NCBI GenBank assembly: GCA_029007415.1
Contig: JAQXHT010000070.1
Location: forward strand, 1-9,422
Origin: a bacterium
Lineage (GTDB): Bacteria; Bacillota_I; Bacilli_A; RF39; UBA660
Direction: 5' to 3'
Length of the DNA stretch: 9,422 bases
Below, one piece after another: positions 1-6,878 of this stretch (within the stretch, counting starts at the first letter, position 1; every line of letters begins with the position of its first letter). The position numbers were made by a program, and so were the translations under genes. A model generated the notes under the pieces. That model was not told the origin of the DNA. It saw only the letters and a program-made list of their open reading frames with translations, and searched no databases.

Positions 1-1
1 T

Positions 2-1114
2 GGAACTTATGGTGTACCGATTGAAGGGGAAGAACTTGTTCCACTTGAAAAGTATGCTCTTGGTGTTGCTTATGCTGAAATTGGTGAATCATCACCAGAA
101 CAGGCTTTTAAAACTCAAGTAATTGCTGCTAGAAGTTTTGCACTTGCTGTTCCAGATGCTTCTGGTAATACAGGTGGAAGAAAACTTTATGAAGAAAATG
201 GCCAATGGATTTTACAAATATCTAACTGTGTTACTGATCAGGTTTATTGTGATCCAGATAGAGGTTGTAGTGTTAATGGTTCTAGTAGTAATCAAAATCT
301 TGTAATGCATAGTGGTACAGATACTGCTTCTACTAAACACTTTGATCCATTACCTGCTGATGCTCCCCAAAGACAATGGGCTGCTGAAGTAGCTGGTAAA
401 GTTGCTTTAGATAGTTCTGGTAATCTTTATCAAACTAACTTTTTAAATACTGACCAGAATGCTTGGATTTCTATGGCTAAACAGGGAATGGATTATACTG
501 AAATTATTATGAAACATTATCCTAATGTATCTTCTATCAGTGAAAGTAATTGTGTTGATTCTTCTAGTAGTGCTGCTTCTGGTAACTATGTTGCTTGGAA
601 ACAGACAGACTCTCAGTGGAGTAGTATAGTACTAGGTGGTGGAACTAACCAAGATCGTTCTATTGGTAAGATTGGTTGTCTTGCTACAAGTATTTCTATG
701 TTAATTGCTAAGAGTGGAGCGGTTGATAGTATTACTGATAGTGATTTGAAAGCTAACTTTAATCCAGGTACTTTCGTAGAAGCGATGAATAAAGTTGGTG
801 GCTTTGATTCAGGCGGAAACTTACAATGGTATAAAGTTTCATCGGTTGCACCTTCATTTAGTTATTCTGGTACAACTAATTTATCTGGTCTTACTAAGGA
901 TGAAAAACTAAAAACTATTAAAGAAAAAACAAGTCAAACTAATACTTATTGCGTTCTAGAAGTTAAAGGTGGTCAAGGACAACACTGGGTTGCAGTTGAT
1001 AGTGTTAGTGATAGTGGTGTTAAAATGATGGACCCTGGTAGTAAAGCTACTGATTTATGGAAACAATATGATTGGAATAGGACATCTAGAATTGATTGCT
1101 TTAAGAAAAGTTAG
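2..1114 (+). CDS. SpoIID/LytB-domain and C39-like peptidase fusion, exported cell-wall enzyme (5' end missing)
   Basis: The frame is open from base 2, so the true start lies upstream; 370 residues are visible. Residues ~8-175 match the SpoIID/LytB family of peptidoglycan lytic transglycosylases. They show PLEKYALGVAYAEIG, then SPEQAFKTQVIAARSFAL, a QVY motif near residue 80, and the C-terminal MAKQGMDYTEIIMKHYP block. Glu26 occupies the position of the family's catalytic glutamate. After a Ser-rich linker (~183-194), residues ~195-345 resemble the C39-like peptidase fold: Gln201 in WKQTD, Cys226 in IGKIGC, His328 in QHWVAV and Asp344 in MMDPGS form a plausible oxyanion/Cys/His/Asp set. I infer an exported enzyme that opens the wall, filling the role of VirB1/CwlT-type hydrolases in conjugation, because a VirD4 gene follows two genes downstream. 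A housekeeping wall role or a peptide-binding C39 domain remains possible. An ATG at 305 is internal and not the start. Confidence 0.8.
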   Translation, partial: GTYGVPIEGEELVPLEKYALGVAYAEIGESSPEQAFKTQVIAARSFALAVPDASGNTGGRKLYEENGQWILQISNCVTDQVYCDPDRGCSVNGSSSNQNLVMHSGTDTASTKHFDPLPADAPQRQWAAEVAGKVALDSSGNLYQTNFLNTDQNAWISMAKQGMDYTEIIMKHYPNVSSISESNCVDSSSSAASGNYVAWKQTDSQWSSIVLGGGTNQDRSIGKIGCLATSISMLIAKSGAVDSITDSDLKANFNPGTFVEAMNKVGGFDSGGNLQWYKVSSVAPSFSYSGTTNLSGLTKDEKLKTIKEKTSQTNTYCVLEVKGGQGQHWVAVDSVSDSGVKMMDPGSKATDLWKQYDWNRTSRIDCFKKS

Positions 1115-1130
1115 GAGGGAAATGTAATAT

Positions 1131-1922
1131 ATGAAAGAAAAAAAAATTAGATATTATGTTATATTTTCTCTTCTAATTGTTTATTTAATATTGATGTTTA
1201 TCTTTTTCTTATATCCTAGTTATAAAGATAAACATAATAAAACATCAATTATTGTAAATAAATCAGCTAGGTGGTACTATGAAGATGGTAAATGGAAAGA
1301 TATGACAAAAACTAACCAGTATAACTGGCAAGAGTTTGATATTTATCAAGATGGGAGTTTTTTAGGTAAGCATTATCTTTTATATAATGATAGATGGTAT
1401 ATTTTTGATAAAGATAGAAATCCAATTAAACAAGAAGGGGTTGATATCTTTGCAATTAAAACTAATCAAAAATATAGTTATGGTGATTTTATTTTAGAAG
1501 ATGTATCTGATGAAGATGAGAAATATATAAGAAAAGTACTAGAAGATAATGATATTAATGCTTTATCATTTACTAGTGAAAATGTTATTAATTTTGATTT
1601 AGATAGTGATGGTAACTTAGAAAAGTTAATTATCATATCTAATGCTTTTACGACAGAGTATGCTAAAGATTTATTTAATTTTATCTTTGTAGTAAAAGAT
1701 GATAAAATAAGTATAATAAAGAAGGAAATAAATACTTACGATAAGTTATATAGTATGTGTAAAGATTATGTTGCTTACCTTGTTGATTTAACAGGAAAGG
1801 GTAATTATTCTATAATAACTGGTTGTGGTTACTATAGTAATAGAAAAGATTGTGTTGAAATGTATCAATTAAAACGAGGCAAATATATTAAAGTTAAATC
1901 ATGTGATAAAACAAATGAATAA
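1131..1922 (+). CDS. Membrane-anchored exported protein with degenerate VCBS-like repeats
   Basis: This is a 263-residue protein of no family I can name. A short basic N-terminus (MKEKKIR) is followed by one hydrophobic helix (~9-28), so the rest is predicted outside the membrane. Residues ~47-100 are rich in Trp and Tyr (WYYEDGKW, DRWYIF). Residues 153-171 hold FDLDSDGN followed by a hydrophobic strand, a typical Asp-rich calcium-binding loop of VCBS/FG-GAP repeats. A weaker copy (VDLTGKGN, then a strand) starts at ~218. Four cysteines (210, 232, 241, 258) sit in the exported C-terminal part and could form two disulfides. AGGAGGG at 1113-1119 overlaps the stop of the preceding gene and lies 11 bases from the ATG, which suggests co-transcription with that wall enzyme. 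The role is unknown; an accessory part of the envelope or secretion apparatus is inferred from its neighbours only. Confidence 0.75.
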   Translation: MKEKKIRYYVIFSLLIVYLILMFIFFLYPSYKDKHNKTSIIVNKSARWYYEDGKWKDMTKTNQYNWQEFDIYQDGSFLGKHYLLYNDRWYIFDKDRNPIKQEGVDIFAIKTNQKYSYGDFILEDVSDEDEKYIRKVLEDNDINALSFTSENVINFDLDSDGNLEKLIIISNAFTTEYAKDLFNFIFVVKDDKISIIKKEINTYDKLYSMCKDYVAYLVDLTGKGNYSIITGCGYYSNRKDCVEMYQLKRGKYIKVKSCDKTNE

Positions 1923-1925
1923 TGA

Positions 1926-1954
1926 TTGAATAATTTGACTTTTTAGTATATAAT
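1926..1954 (+). promoter_or_regulatory. Sigma-A-type promoter upstream of the VirD4/TraG gene
   Basis: TTGAAT (1926-1931) and a perfect TATAAT (1949-1954) are separated by 17 bases. The predicted start near 1961 leaves a ~22-base leader containing GAAGGG (1971-1976), six bases before the ATG at 1983. The element begins four bases after the preceding gene ends, so the coupling protein can be expressed independently of the upstream genes. No clear terminator lies between. Confidence 0.65.
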
Positions 1955-1982
1955 ATGTTTCAAAAAGAAAGAAGGGCTTTAG

Positions 1983-4100
1983 ATGAAATTAAAATTTCGT
2001 GCGGATAAAGATGATTTAATTATATTTGGTGTCTTTGCTGTTTTCTTATTATATATAATAGCGATTGGGATTGTTAATTTACATACTTTTGCAACAGAGG
2101 GAGTGTTTAGTGGTTTTAACCCATTTCCTGCTTTTGCCCCAGAGTTTTTGTGGATGACACTTTTAATTTATCTTGTTGCTTTAGTTGGAATGCTTTTAAG
2201 TGTTAAATCATATTTCTTTGAGATGGAAAAAGGATTTGGAATTACTACGGAAAAGAAAGATAAAGGATATTCAAGATGGGCGAAAGATAAAGAGCTTCAA
2301 CAGGAGTTAAAAGAAGTTTCCTTAAAAGCTGATACAGCTACAGCTGGTGGGGTTCCCCTTATCTTAAAAGATGATGTTGCTTGGGTAGATAATAGTGAAT
2401 ATCATACCTTGGTAATTGGTGCTACTGGTTCTGGTAAAACACAAACAGTTATCAAACCAACAGTTAAGTTACTTGCTAAGAATGGTGAATCAATGATTAT
2501 CACTGACCCTAAGGGTGAAATTTACGAAAGTACTGCTTCTATGTTACGAGAAAAAGGTTATGATGTGCAAGTATTGAACTTTCGTAATCCACAATCTGGT
2601 AGTGGTTGGAATCCTTTGACATTACCATATCATATGTATAAGTCAGGTAATCAAGATAAGGCAATAGAGTTACTTGATGATTTAGCTTTAAATATATTAT
2701 ATGATTCATCTAATGCAAATGCTGATCCTTTCTGGGAAAAGACAAGTGCTGATTATTTTTCGGGAGTAGTTTTGGGTTTATTTGAAGATGCTAAAGAAGA
2801 TGAAATTAACCTTAATAGTGTTAGTTTAATGACTACTGTTGGTGAAGAGAAGTTTGGTGCTAGTACTTATATTAAAGAATACTTTGATGCTAAAGATCCA
2901 GCTAGTGCGGCAGCAATTAATGCTTCTAGTACCATATCTGCTCCAACAGAAACAAAAGGAAGTATTTTATCAGTATTTAGACAAAAGATAAAACTATTTG
3001 CTTCTCGTGAAAACTTATCAGAGATGTTAAGTCATAGTGATATAGATTTAGCAGGAATTGGTAAGAGAAAAACTGCTTTGTTTATTGTTATTCAAGATGA
3101 AAAAACCACTTACCACCCATTAGTTACTATTCTTTTGAAACAATGTTATGAAACACTTATTGATGTTGCTCAAGCTAATGGTGGAGCTTTACCAGTTAGA
3201 ACTAATTTCTTATTAGATGAGTTTGCTAATATGCCTAAACTAAAAGATATGACAACAATGATTACAGCAGCACGTTCAAGACATATGCGTTTTACTATGA
3301 TTATTCAAAACTATGCACAGTTAAATCAAGTATATGGTAAAGAAGAAGCTGAAACTATTCGTGGTAACTGTGGTAATATTATTTACTTAATATCAGCAGA
3401 AATTGCTGCCCTTGAAGAAATTTCTAAGATGTGTGGTGAAGTTAAGAGTAAAAAAGATGATAAGACTGCATCAACTCCACTTGTTACAGTATCAGATTTA
3501 CAAAGAATGAAACAATTTGAAACGATTATTCTTCGTATGCGTAAACAACCATTTAAAACTAAAATGACTCCTGATTTTAAGATTGATTGGGGAAAAACTT
3601 ATCCAAAAGCTGTATTTGTAGAAAGAGAAAAAATACCTGTTCACACTTTTGATATTAAAACATTTGTCAAAGAACAAAAGAAGAAAAAATTACTTGAGAT
3701 GATGAATTCAGCAGATATAGGTGCTCCAAGTGATGGAGGAAATGTTCCATCATTTGTACCACCAAACCTATTTGCTAATGCAAATAAACCAGCACCAAAT
3801 CCATTTAATATGGATACCCCTCAGAAGATGCCAATTAATCAAGCTTTAGAGCCTAGTAAGAAAGAACCACCTATGCCAAGTTTTGATGTAGATGAATTGG
3901 TTAAAAAGATAGATGCTAAAATAGCTGAACTTGAAAAAGAAGAAGCTTTAGCAAAAGAAAAAGAAAAGATGGAGAGCAAGAAAGTAGAAGAAGCAAGAAC
4001 AGTAGAAGCACCGAGAGCAGAAATTAAACCAAAAGTAAATCTTAATTTAGATGATAATAATGATACTGATGATGATTTCTTTGATGACTTTTTTGATTAG
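1983..4100 (+). CDS. VirD4/TraG-family type IV coupling protein (conjugative DNA-transfer ATPase)
   Basis: This 705-residue protein has the full VirD4/TraG layout. Two N-terminal membrane helices (~12-32 and ~55-75) anchor a cytoplasmic ATPase. The ATPase shows Walker A GATGSGKT (146-153), TDPKGE (174-179), the GSILSVFRQKI segment (~326-336), Walker B FLLDEFANMP (409-418, Asp412/Glu413) and the glutamine motif IIQNYAQL (440-447). This family docks the relaxase-DNA complex on a type IV channel and powers transfer at the membrane. It is the VirD4 type, not the FtsK-like TcpA type of Tn916. Beyond the core (~from 575) lies a Pro/Asn-rich, then charged Glu/Lys-rich, probably coiled-coil segment. 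It ends in an acidic tail with paired phenylalanines (DDDFFDDFFD, 696-705). It has its own sigma-A promoter. The next gene starts 10 bases downstream, so the two are probably one transcript. The family call is firm; that the element is a complete conjugative one is inferred. Confidence 0.95.
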   Translation: MKLKFRADKDDLIIFGVFAVFLLYIIAIGIVNLHTFATEGVFSGFNPFPAFAPEFLWMTLLIYLVALVGMLLSVKSYFFEMEKGFGITTEKKDKGYSRWAKDKELQQELKEVSLKADTATAGGVPLILKDDVAWVDNSEYHTLVIGATGSGKTQTVIKPTVKLLAKNGESMIITDPKGEIYESTASMLREKGYDVQVLNFRNPQSGSGWNPLTLPYHMYKSGNQDKAIELLDDLALNILYDSSNANADPFWEKTSADYFSGVVLGLFEDAKEDEINLNSVSLMTTVGEEKFGASTYIKEYFDAKDPASAAAINASSTISAPTETKGSILSVFRQKIKLFASRENLSEMLSHSDIDLAGIGKRKTALFIVIQDEKTTYHPLVTILLKQCYETLIDVAQANGGALPVRTNFLLDEFANMPKLKDMTTMITAARSRHMRFTMIIQNYAQLNQVYGKEEAETIRGNCGNIIYLISAEIAALEEISKMCGEVKSKKDDKTASTPLVTVSDLQRMKQFETIILRMRKQPFKTKMTPDFKIDWGKTYPKAVFVEREKIPVHTFDIKTFVKEQKKKKLLEMMNSADIGAPSDGGNVPSFVPPNLFANANKPAPNPFNMDTPQKMPINQALEPSKKEPPMPSFDVDELVKKIDAKIAELEKEEALAKEKEKMESKKVEEARTVEAPRAEIKPKVNLNLDDNNDTDDDFFDDFFD

Positions 4101-4110
4101 TAGGTGAAAT

Positions 4111-5319
4111 ATGTTTAATAGATTTAATAATTTAGGAAAAAAAATACGAACTGAAGAAGAGGAAAAGGATACTCCTAAAAATGTAAGTGCTACCCCAACA
4201 TCTGATAAAGAAAAAGCCCGTAAAAAATTATTAAAGATAGTAGGAATTATTTCTATCGTTTTAATTGCTATTTTCTTAATCGTTTTAGTAGGTACTATGT
4301 TGGTGGGAACAAATTATTCTTTCGACCGGATGGAACTTGAACTAAAAAATGCAGCTATCAAATATTATCAAGTACAAGATGTTTTACTTCCTGCTAATGA
4401 AGGAGAAAAAAGTGAAGTGGATGCTGCTACTTTATCAAGTGATGAATATAAATTAATGAAACCACTTAGTAAAATGCGAAAAAACACACAGTGTTCTGGT
4501 ACAGTGGTTGTTCAAAAAATAAACAATGAGTATATTTATACGCCATATCTTGATTGTGGTGACACTTATAAAACTAAAGAATTATTTAATGCTGTCAAAG
4601 ATGAAAATAAAACAGTTACTAGTGGTAACGGTTTATATGAGATGAATGGTGAATTAGTCTTTAGAGGTGACAATGTTAATAACTATGTTAAATTATCTAA
4701 AGGACTATTTAGAATTGTTAAAATTACTAGTGAAAATAAAATCTTATTAATACCTGAGTTTGAAGATTATTATTATGACGTATGGGATGACAGATATAAT
4801 ACTGATCTTGGCTATAGTGCAGGAATAAATGATTATAGATTAAGTCGTATGAAAGATTTTCTACTTGATATCTATAATGGTACAATAAATGATCCGTTAT
4901 TACTTTCTGATACTGATAAACAAAAACTTACAACTTATTCATTATGTATTGGTAAGAGAAGTAAGGGAGAAACAAATAATACTGGAGAAGTTGAATGTGC
5001 TGATAAATTGGATAATCAAATGATTGGTTTATTAACTGTTAATGATTATATTAATGCTTCAACTGATGCTAATTGTACTTCAACAACTTCAAGATCTTGC
5101 CAAAATTATAATTATTTAAAACTTAAAGATAATACTTTTTGGTTAATGACTGCTTCTAATGAAAATACAGCTACTGTATATTATGTTAATAACGAAGGTT
5201 ATATTGCAGAATCTAATGCCTCAAGTCTTAGTAGAATTAGACCTACTATTATGTTAAATAACAATGTAATGATAAAGAGTGGTAAAGGAACTGAAAGTGA
5301 TCCATTCATTTTAAAATAA
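4111..5319 (+). CDS. Single-pass membrane protein with DUF6273-like exported domain
   Basis: The 402-residue protein has a charged cytoplasmic N-terminus (~1-40), one long hydrophobic helix (~41-66) and an exported remainder. Residues ~72-155 (helix, LP...G, CSG...Y.Y..YLDCG) resemble the stalk region of pilin-like proteins I have seen in gut Firmicutes. Residues ~174-402 carry landmarks of the DUF6273-like, possibly C-type-lectin-like, domain: YVKLSKGLFRIVKI, IGLLTVNDYINAS, FWLMTASN, and RIRPTIMLNNN followed by GKGTESDPFIL. Six exported cysteines are spaced as three close pairs: 128/149, 279/296 and 322/330. The start is set by AGGTG (4102-4106) four bases before the ATG. It follows the coupling protein by 10 bases and is followed by two terminators, so it ends that operon. 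A surface adhesin or channel-tip role in mating is a guess; the DUF assignment is from memory of the family pattern. Confidence 0.7.
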   Translation: MFNRFNNLGKKIRTEEEEKDTPKNVSATPTSDKEKARKKLLKIVGIISIVLIAIFLIVLVGTMLVGTNYSFDRMELELKNAAIKYYQVQDVLLPANEGEKSEVDAATLSSDEYKLMKPLSKMRKNTQCSGTVVVQKINNEYIYTPYLDCGDTYKTKELFNAVKDENKTVTSGNGLYEMNGELVFRGDNVNNYVKLSKGLFRIVKITSENKILLIPEFEDYYYDVWDDRYNTDLGYSAGINDYRLSRMKDFLLDIYNGTINDPLLLSDTDKQKLTTYSLCIGKRSKGETNNTGEVECADKLDNQMIGLLTVNDYINASTDANCTSTTSRSCQNYNYLKLKDNTFWLMTASNENTATVYYVNNEGYIAESNASSLSRIRPTIMLNNNVMIKSGKGTESDPFILK

Positions 5320-5328
5320 CATTTATTG

Positions 5329-5355
5329 AAAGTCATATTAAACTATGGCTTTTTT
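5329..5355 (+). terminator. Intrinsic terminator 1 closing the coupling-protein operon
   Basis: A 9-base stem pairs AAAGTCATA (5329-5337) with TATGGCTTT (5344-5352), with one T-G wobble and a six-base loop. Thymines continue to 5355. It begins 9 bases after the stop of the DUF6273-like gene. Confidence 0.75.
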
Positions 5356-5363
5356 CTGTGATT

Positions 5364-5372
5364 TGGTATAAT
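5364..5372 (+). promoter_or_regulatory. Possible extended -10 promoter between the two terminators
   Basis: TGGTATAAT at 5364-5372 fits an extended -10 (TGnTATAAT), but there is no recognisable -35 about 17 bases upstream. A start near 5379 would fall inside the left arm of the second hairpin. Transcripts from here would therefore escape that terminator. It could supply vegetative expression of spoVA, or be a chance match in AT-rich DNA. Confidence 0.3.
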
Positions 5373-5373
5373 T

Positions 5374-5397
5374 AAATGACTTTTGGTCATTTTTTTT
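5374..5397 (+). terminator. Intrinsic terminator 2, in tandem
   Basis: A perfect 7-base stem pairs AAATGAC (5374-5380) with GTCATTT (5386-5392) across a five-base loop. It runs into an eight-thymine tract (5390-5397). It backs up the first hairpin and insulates the spoVA operon from the conjugation-type genes. Confidence 0.75.
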
Positions 5398-5426
5398 GTA
5401 TATCTAGCAAAAAAGGAGCCATACTA
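5398..5426 (+). promoter_or_regulatory. Candidate forespore sigma-G-type promoter for spoVA
   Basis: GTATA (5398-5402) and CATACTA (5420-5426) are 17 bases apart. They match the Bacillus sigma-G pattern GNATR / CATNNTA, and spoVA operons are classic sigma-G targets. The predicted start near 5433 leaves only about ten leader bases and would cut into the AGGTG ribosome binding site, which is the weak point of this call. Confidence 0.5.
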
Positions 5427-5431
5427 TCAAT

Positions 5432-5436
5432 AGGTG
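5432..5436 (+). promoter_or_regulatory. Ribosome binding site AGGTG that sets the spoVAC start at 5443
   Basis: AGGTG lies six bases before the ATG at 5443, like the AGGTG used by the 4111 gene. A GTG at 5434 is in frame but lies inside this site. The stronger AAGGAG at 5413-5418 is 15 bases from that GTG and 24 from the ATG, too far for either. Confidence 0.55.
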
Positions 5437-5442
5437 AATAAA

Positions 5443-5886
5443 ATGAAAGAGAAAAAATATCAAGGAATAGTTGAGAGACATAAACCTAGTGAAGAAAAAG
5501 GGAAGTTTGCTTTGATTGCTTTTTTAGTTGGTGGTTTAGTAGGAATGCTTGGGGAAGGACTGATTTGTTTTTATGTAAAAGTATTATCAATTTCTAGAAG
5601 TGATGCTTCAACTTATATGATAGTAACCTTAATATTTATAGCATCATTATTAACTGCTCTTGGAGTATTTGATAACTTAGTTAAGAAAGCTAAATGTGGA
5701 CTTATTATCCCTATAACAGGATTTGCTCATTCAATGACTAGTGCTGCGATTGATTATAAGAAAGAAGGCCCTATCTATGGAATAGGTAGTAATATCTTTA
5801 AATTAGCAGGATCAGTTATTCTGTATGGAATTGTTTCTTCTTGGGTATTTGGAATGATTCGTTATGGAATCGAGGTGTTAAAATGA
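5443..5886 (+). CDS. spoVAC: Stage V sporulation protein AC (dipicolinic acid channel subunit)
   Basis: The 147-residue membrane protein is close to the usual SpoVAC length. It shows the family signature GLIIPITGFAHSMTSAAIDYKKEG (starting at residue 86), then GIGSNIFKLAGSVILYG. Hydrophobic stretches lie at ~22-46, ~56-76 and ~118-140. SpoVAC sits in the forespore inner membrane and is part of the channel that carries Ca-dipicolinate into the developing spore and out at germination; in Bacillus it has been described as mechanosensitive. The ATG at 5443 is preferred to a GTG at 5434 that overlaps the ribosome binding site. It is the first gene of the three-gene operon, and its TGA overlaps the spoVAD start (ATGA), implying coupled translation. 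The upstream sigma-G-like sequence would place expression in the forespore. Confidence 0.93.
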   Translation: MKEKKYQGIVERHKPSEEKGKFALIAFLVGGLVGMLGEGLICFYVKVLSISRSDASTYMIVTLIFIASLLTALGVFDNLVKKAKCGLIIPITGFAHSMTSAAIDYKKEGPIYGIGSNIFKLAGSVILYGIVSSWVFGMIRYGIEVLK

Positions 5887-6878
5887 TTCTAAGATTTAAA
5901 AACGTTTATGTGAAAGAAGCTGCTACGGTAGCAGGACCATATGAATCGAAAGGACCTCTTAGTAATTATTTTGATAAGAAGTATCGGAAAGATTTATATT
6001 GTGGTGAAAAGTCTTTTGAACAAGCTGAAGTAAAATTACTAGAGGATAGTTTGAAACTAGTTCTTAAAAAAACTAACTTAAAAGAAGATAATATTGACTT
6101 AGTAATAGCAGGGGACCTGTTAAATCAAATAACTTCTTCCTGTTATTCATCATTAAAAATGAATAGTCCGTTTCTCGGTATATATAGTGCTTGCGCTACT
6201 AGTGTTGAAGGAATATTACTAGCATCTTCTCTAATAGAAGGTGGTTTTGCGAAAAATGTTATAGCGGCGACTTCTTCACATAATATGTCTAGTGAAAAAC
6301 AATTCCGTAATCCGACGGAGTATGGAGCGCCGAAGCCGAAGACAGCTACTTTTACAGCGACAGGTGGAGCTAGTATTCTCCTTTCTGATGAACCTAGTAA
6401 AGTAAAGGTTAGTGAAGGCGTAATTGGTACAATGGTTGATTATAATCAAAAAGACCCATTAAATATGGGAGCAGCAATGGCTGGAGCAGCGGCTCATACT
6501 TTAGCAGAATACTTCAAAGAGAGTAAATATAAACCAGCAGATTTTGACTTGATTTTGACAGGTGACTTAGGTAGATATGGTAAAGAAATATTAAAAGATT
6601 TTATGAAAGAAGAATATAAGATTACATTAGGTTCTAATTATAATGATTGCGGAACAATACTGTATGACTTAGATAGGCAAAAAGAGGTTATGGCAGGTGG
6701 TAGTGGACCAGTTTGTAGTGCATTAGTTGCTTATTCTAAAGTTTTAAATTCTTTAAATAAAGGTGAATATAAAAGAGTATTATTAGTAGCAACAGGAGCT
6801 TTATTCTCACCGACTTTTGTCTATCAAAAGAAACCAATTTTATCAATAGCACATTTAGTATGTTTGGAGGCGATTTAA
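5883..6878 (+). CDS. spoVAD: Stage V sporulation protein AD (dipicolinic acid binding)
   Basis: The 331-residue protein has the thiolase/KAS-III-like fold of SpoVAD, which binds dipicolinic acid at the forespore membrane. Recognisable blocks in order are GDLLNQITSS (77-86), YSACATS (101-107), TFTATGGASILLSDEP (156-171), DPLNMGAAMAGAA (191-203), LTGDLGRYG (225-233), AGGSG (271-275), ATGALFSP (303-310) and IAHLV (322-326). Length is close to the B. subtilis protein (about 338). The ATG at 5883 overlaps the spoVAC stop and sits just after GAGGTG; an in-frame ATG at 5841 lies inside spoVAC and is not used. Differences from the sequences I remember are AMAGAA for AMAPAA, GGSGPVCSA for GGSGCGCSA and QKKPILSIAH for QGESIP.IAH. 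These are mild and suggest a divergent lineage rather than loss of function. Confidence 0.95.
   Translation: MILRFKNVYVKEAATVAGPYESKGPLSNYFDKKYRKDLYCGEKSFEQAEVKLLEDSLKLVLKKTNLKEDNIDLVIAGDLLNQITSSCYSSLKMNSPFLGIYSACATSVEGILLASSLIEGGFAKNVIAATSSHNMSSEKQFRNPTEYGAPKPKTATFTATGGASILLSDEPSKVKVSEGVIGTMVDYNQKDPLNMGAAMAGAAAHTLAEYFKESKYKPADFDLILTGDLGRYGKEILKDFMKEEYKITLGSNYNDCGTILYDLDRQKEVMAGGSGPVCSALVAYSKVLNSLNKGEYKRVLLVATGALFSPTFVYQKKPILSIAHLVCLEAI

Noticed and set aside
123..305. 60-codon open frame on + strand
   Set aside because: It lies out of frame inside the SpoIID domain coding region, which is open throughout and matches a known family.
1935..1954. TTGACT at 1935 as a -35 for TATAAT at 1949
   Set aside because: Spacing is only 8 bases. 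The TTGAAT at 1926 gives a 17-base spacer and is preferred.
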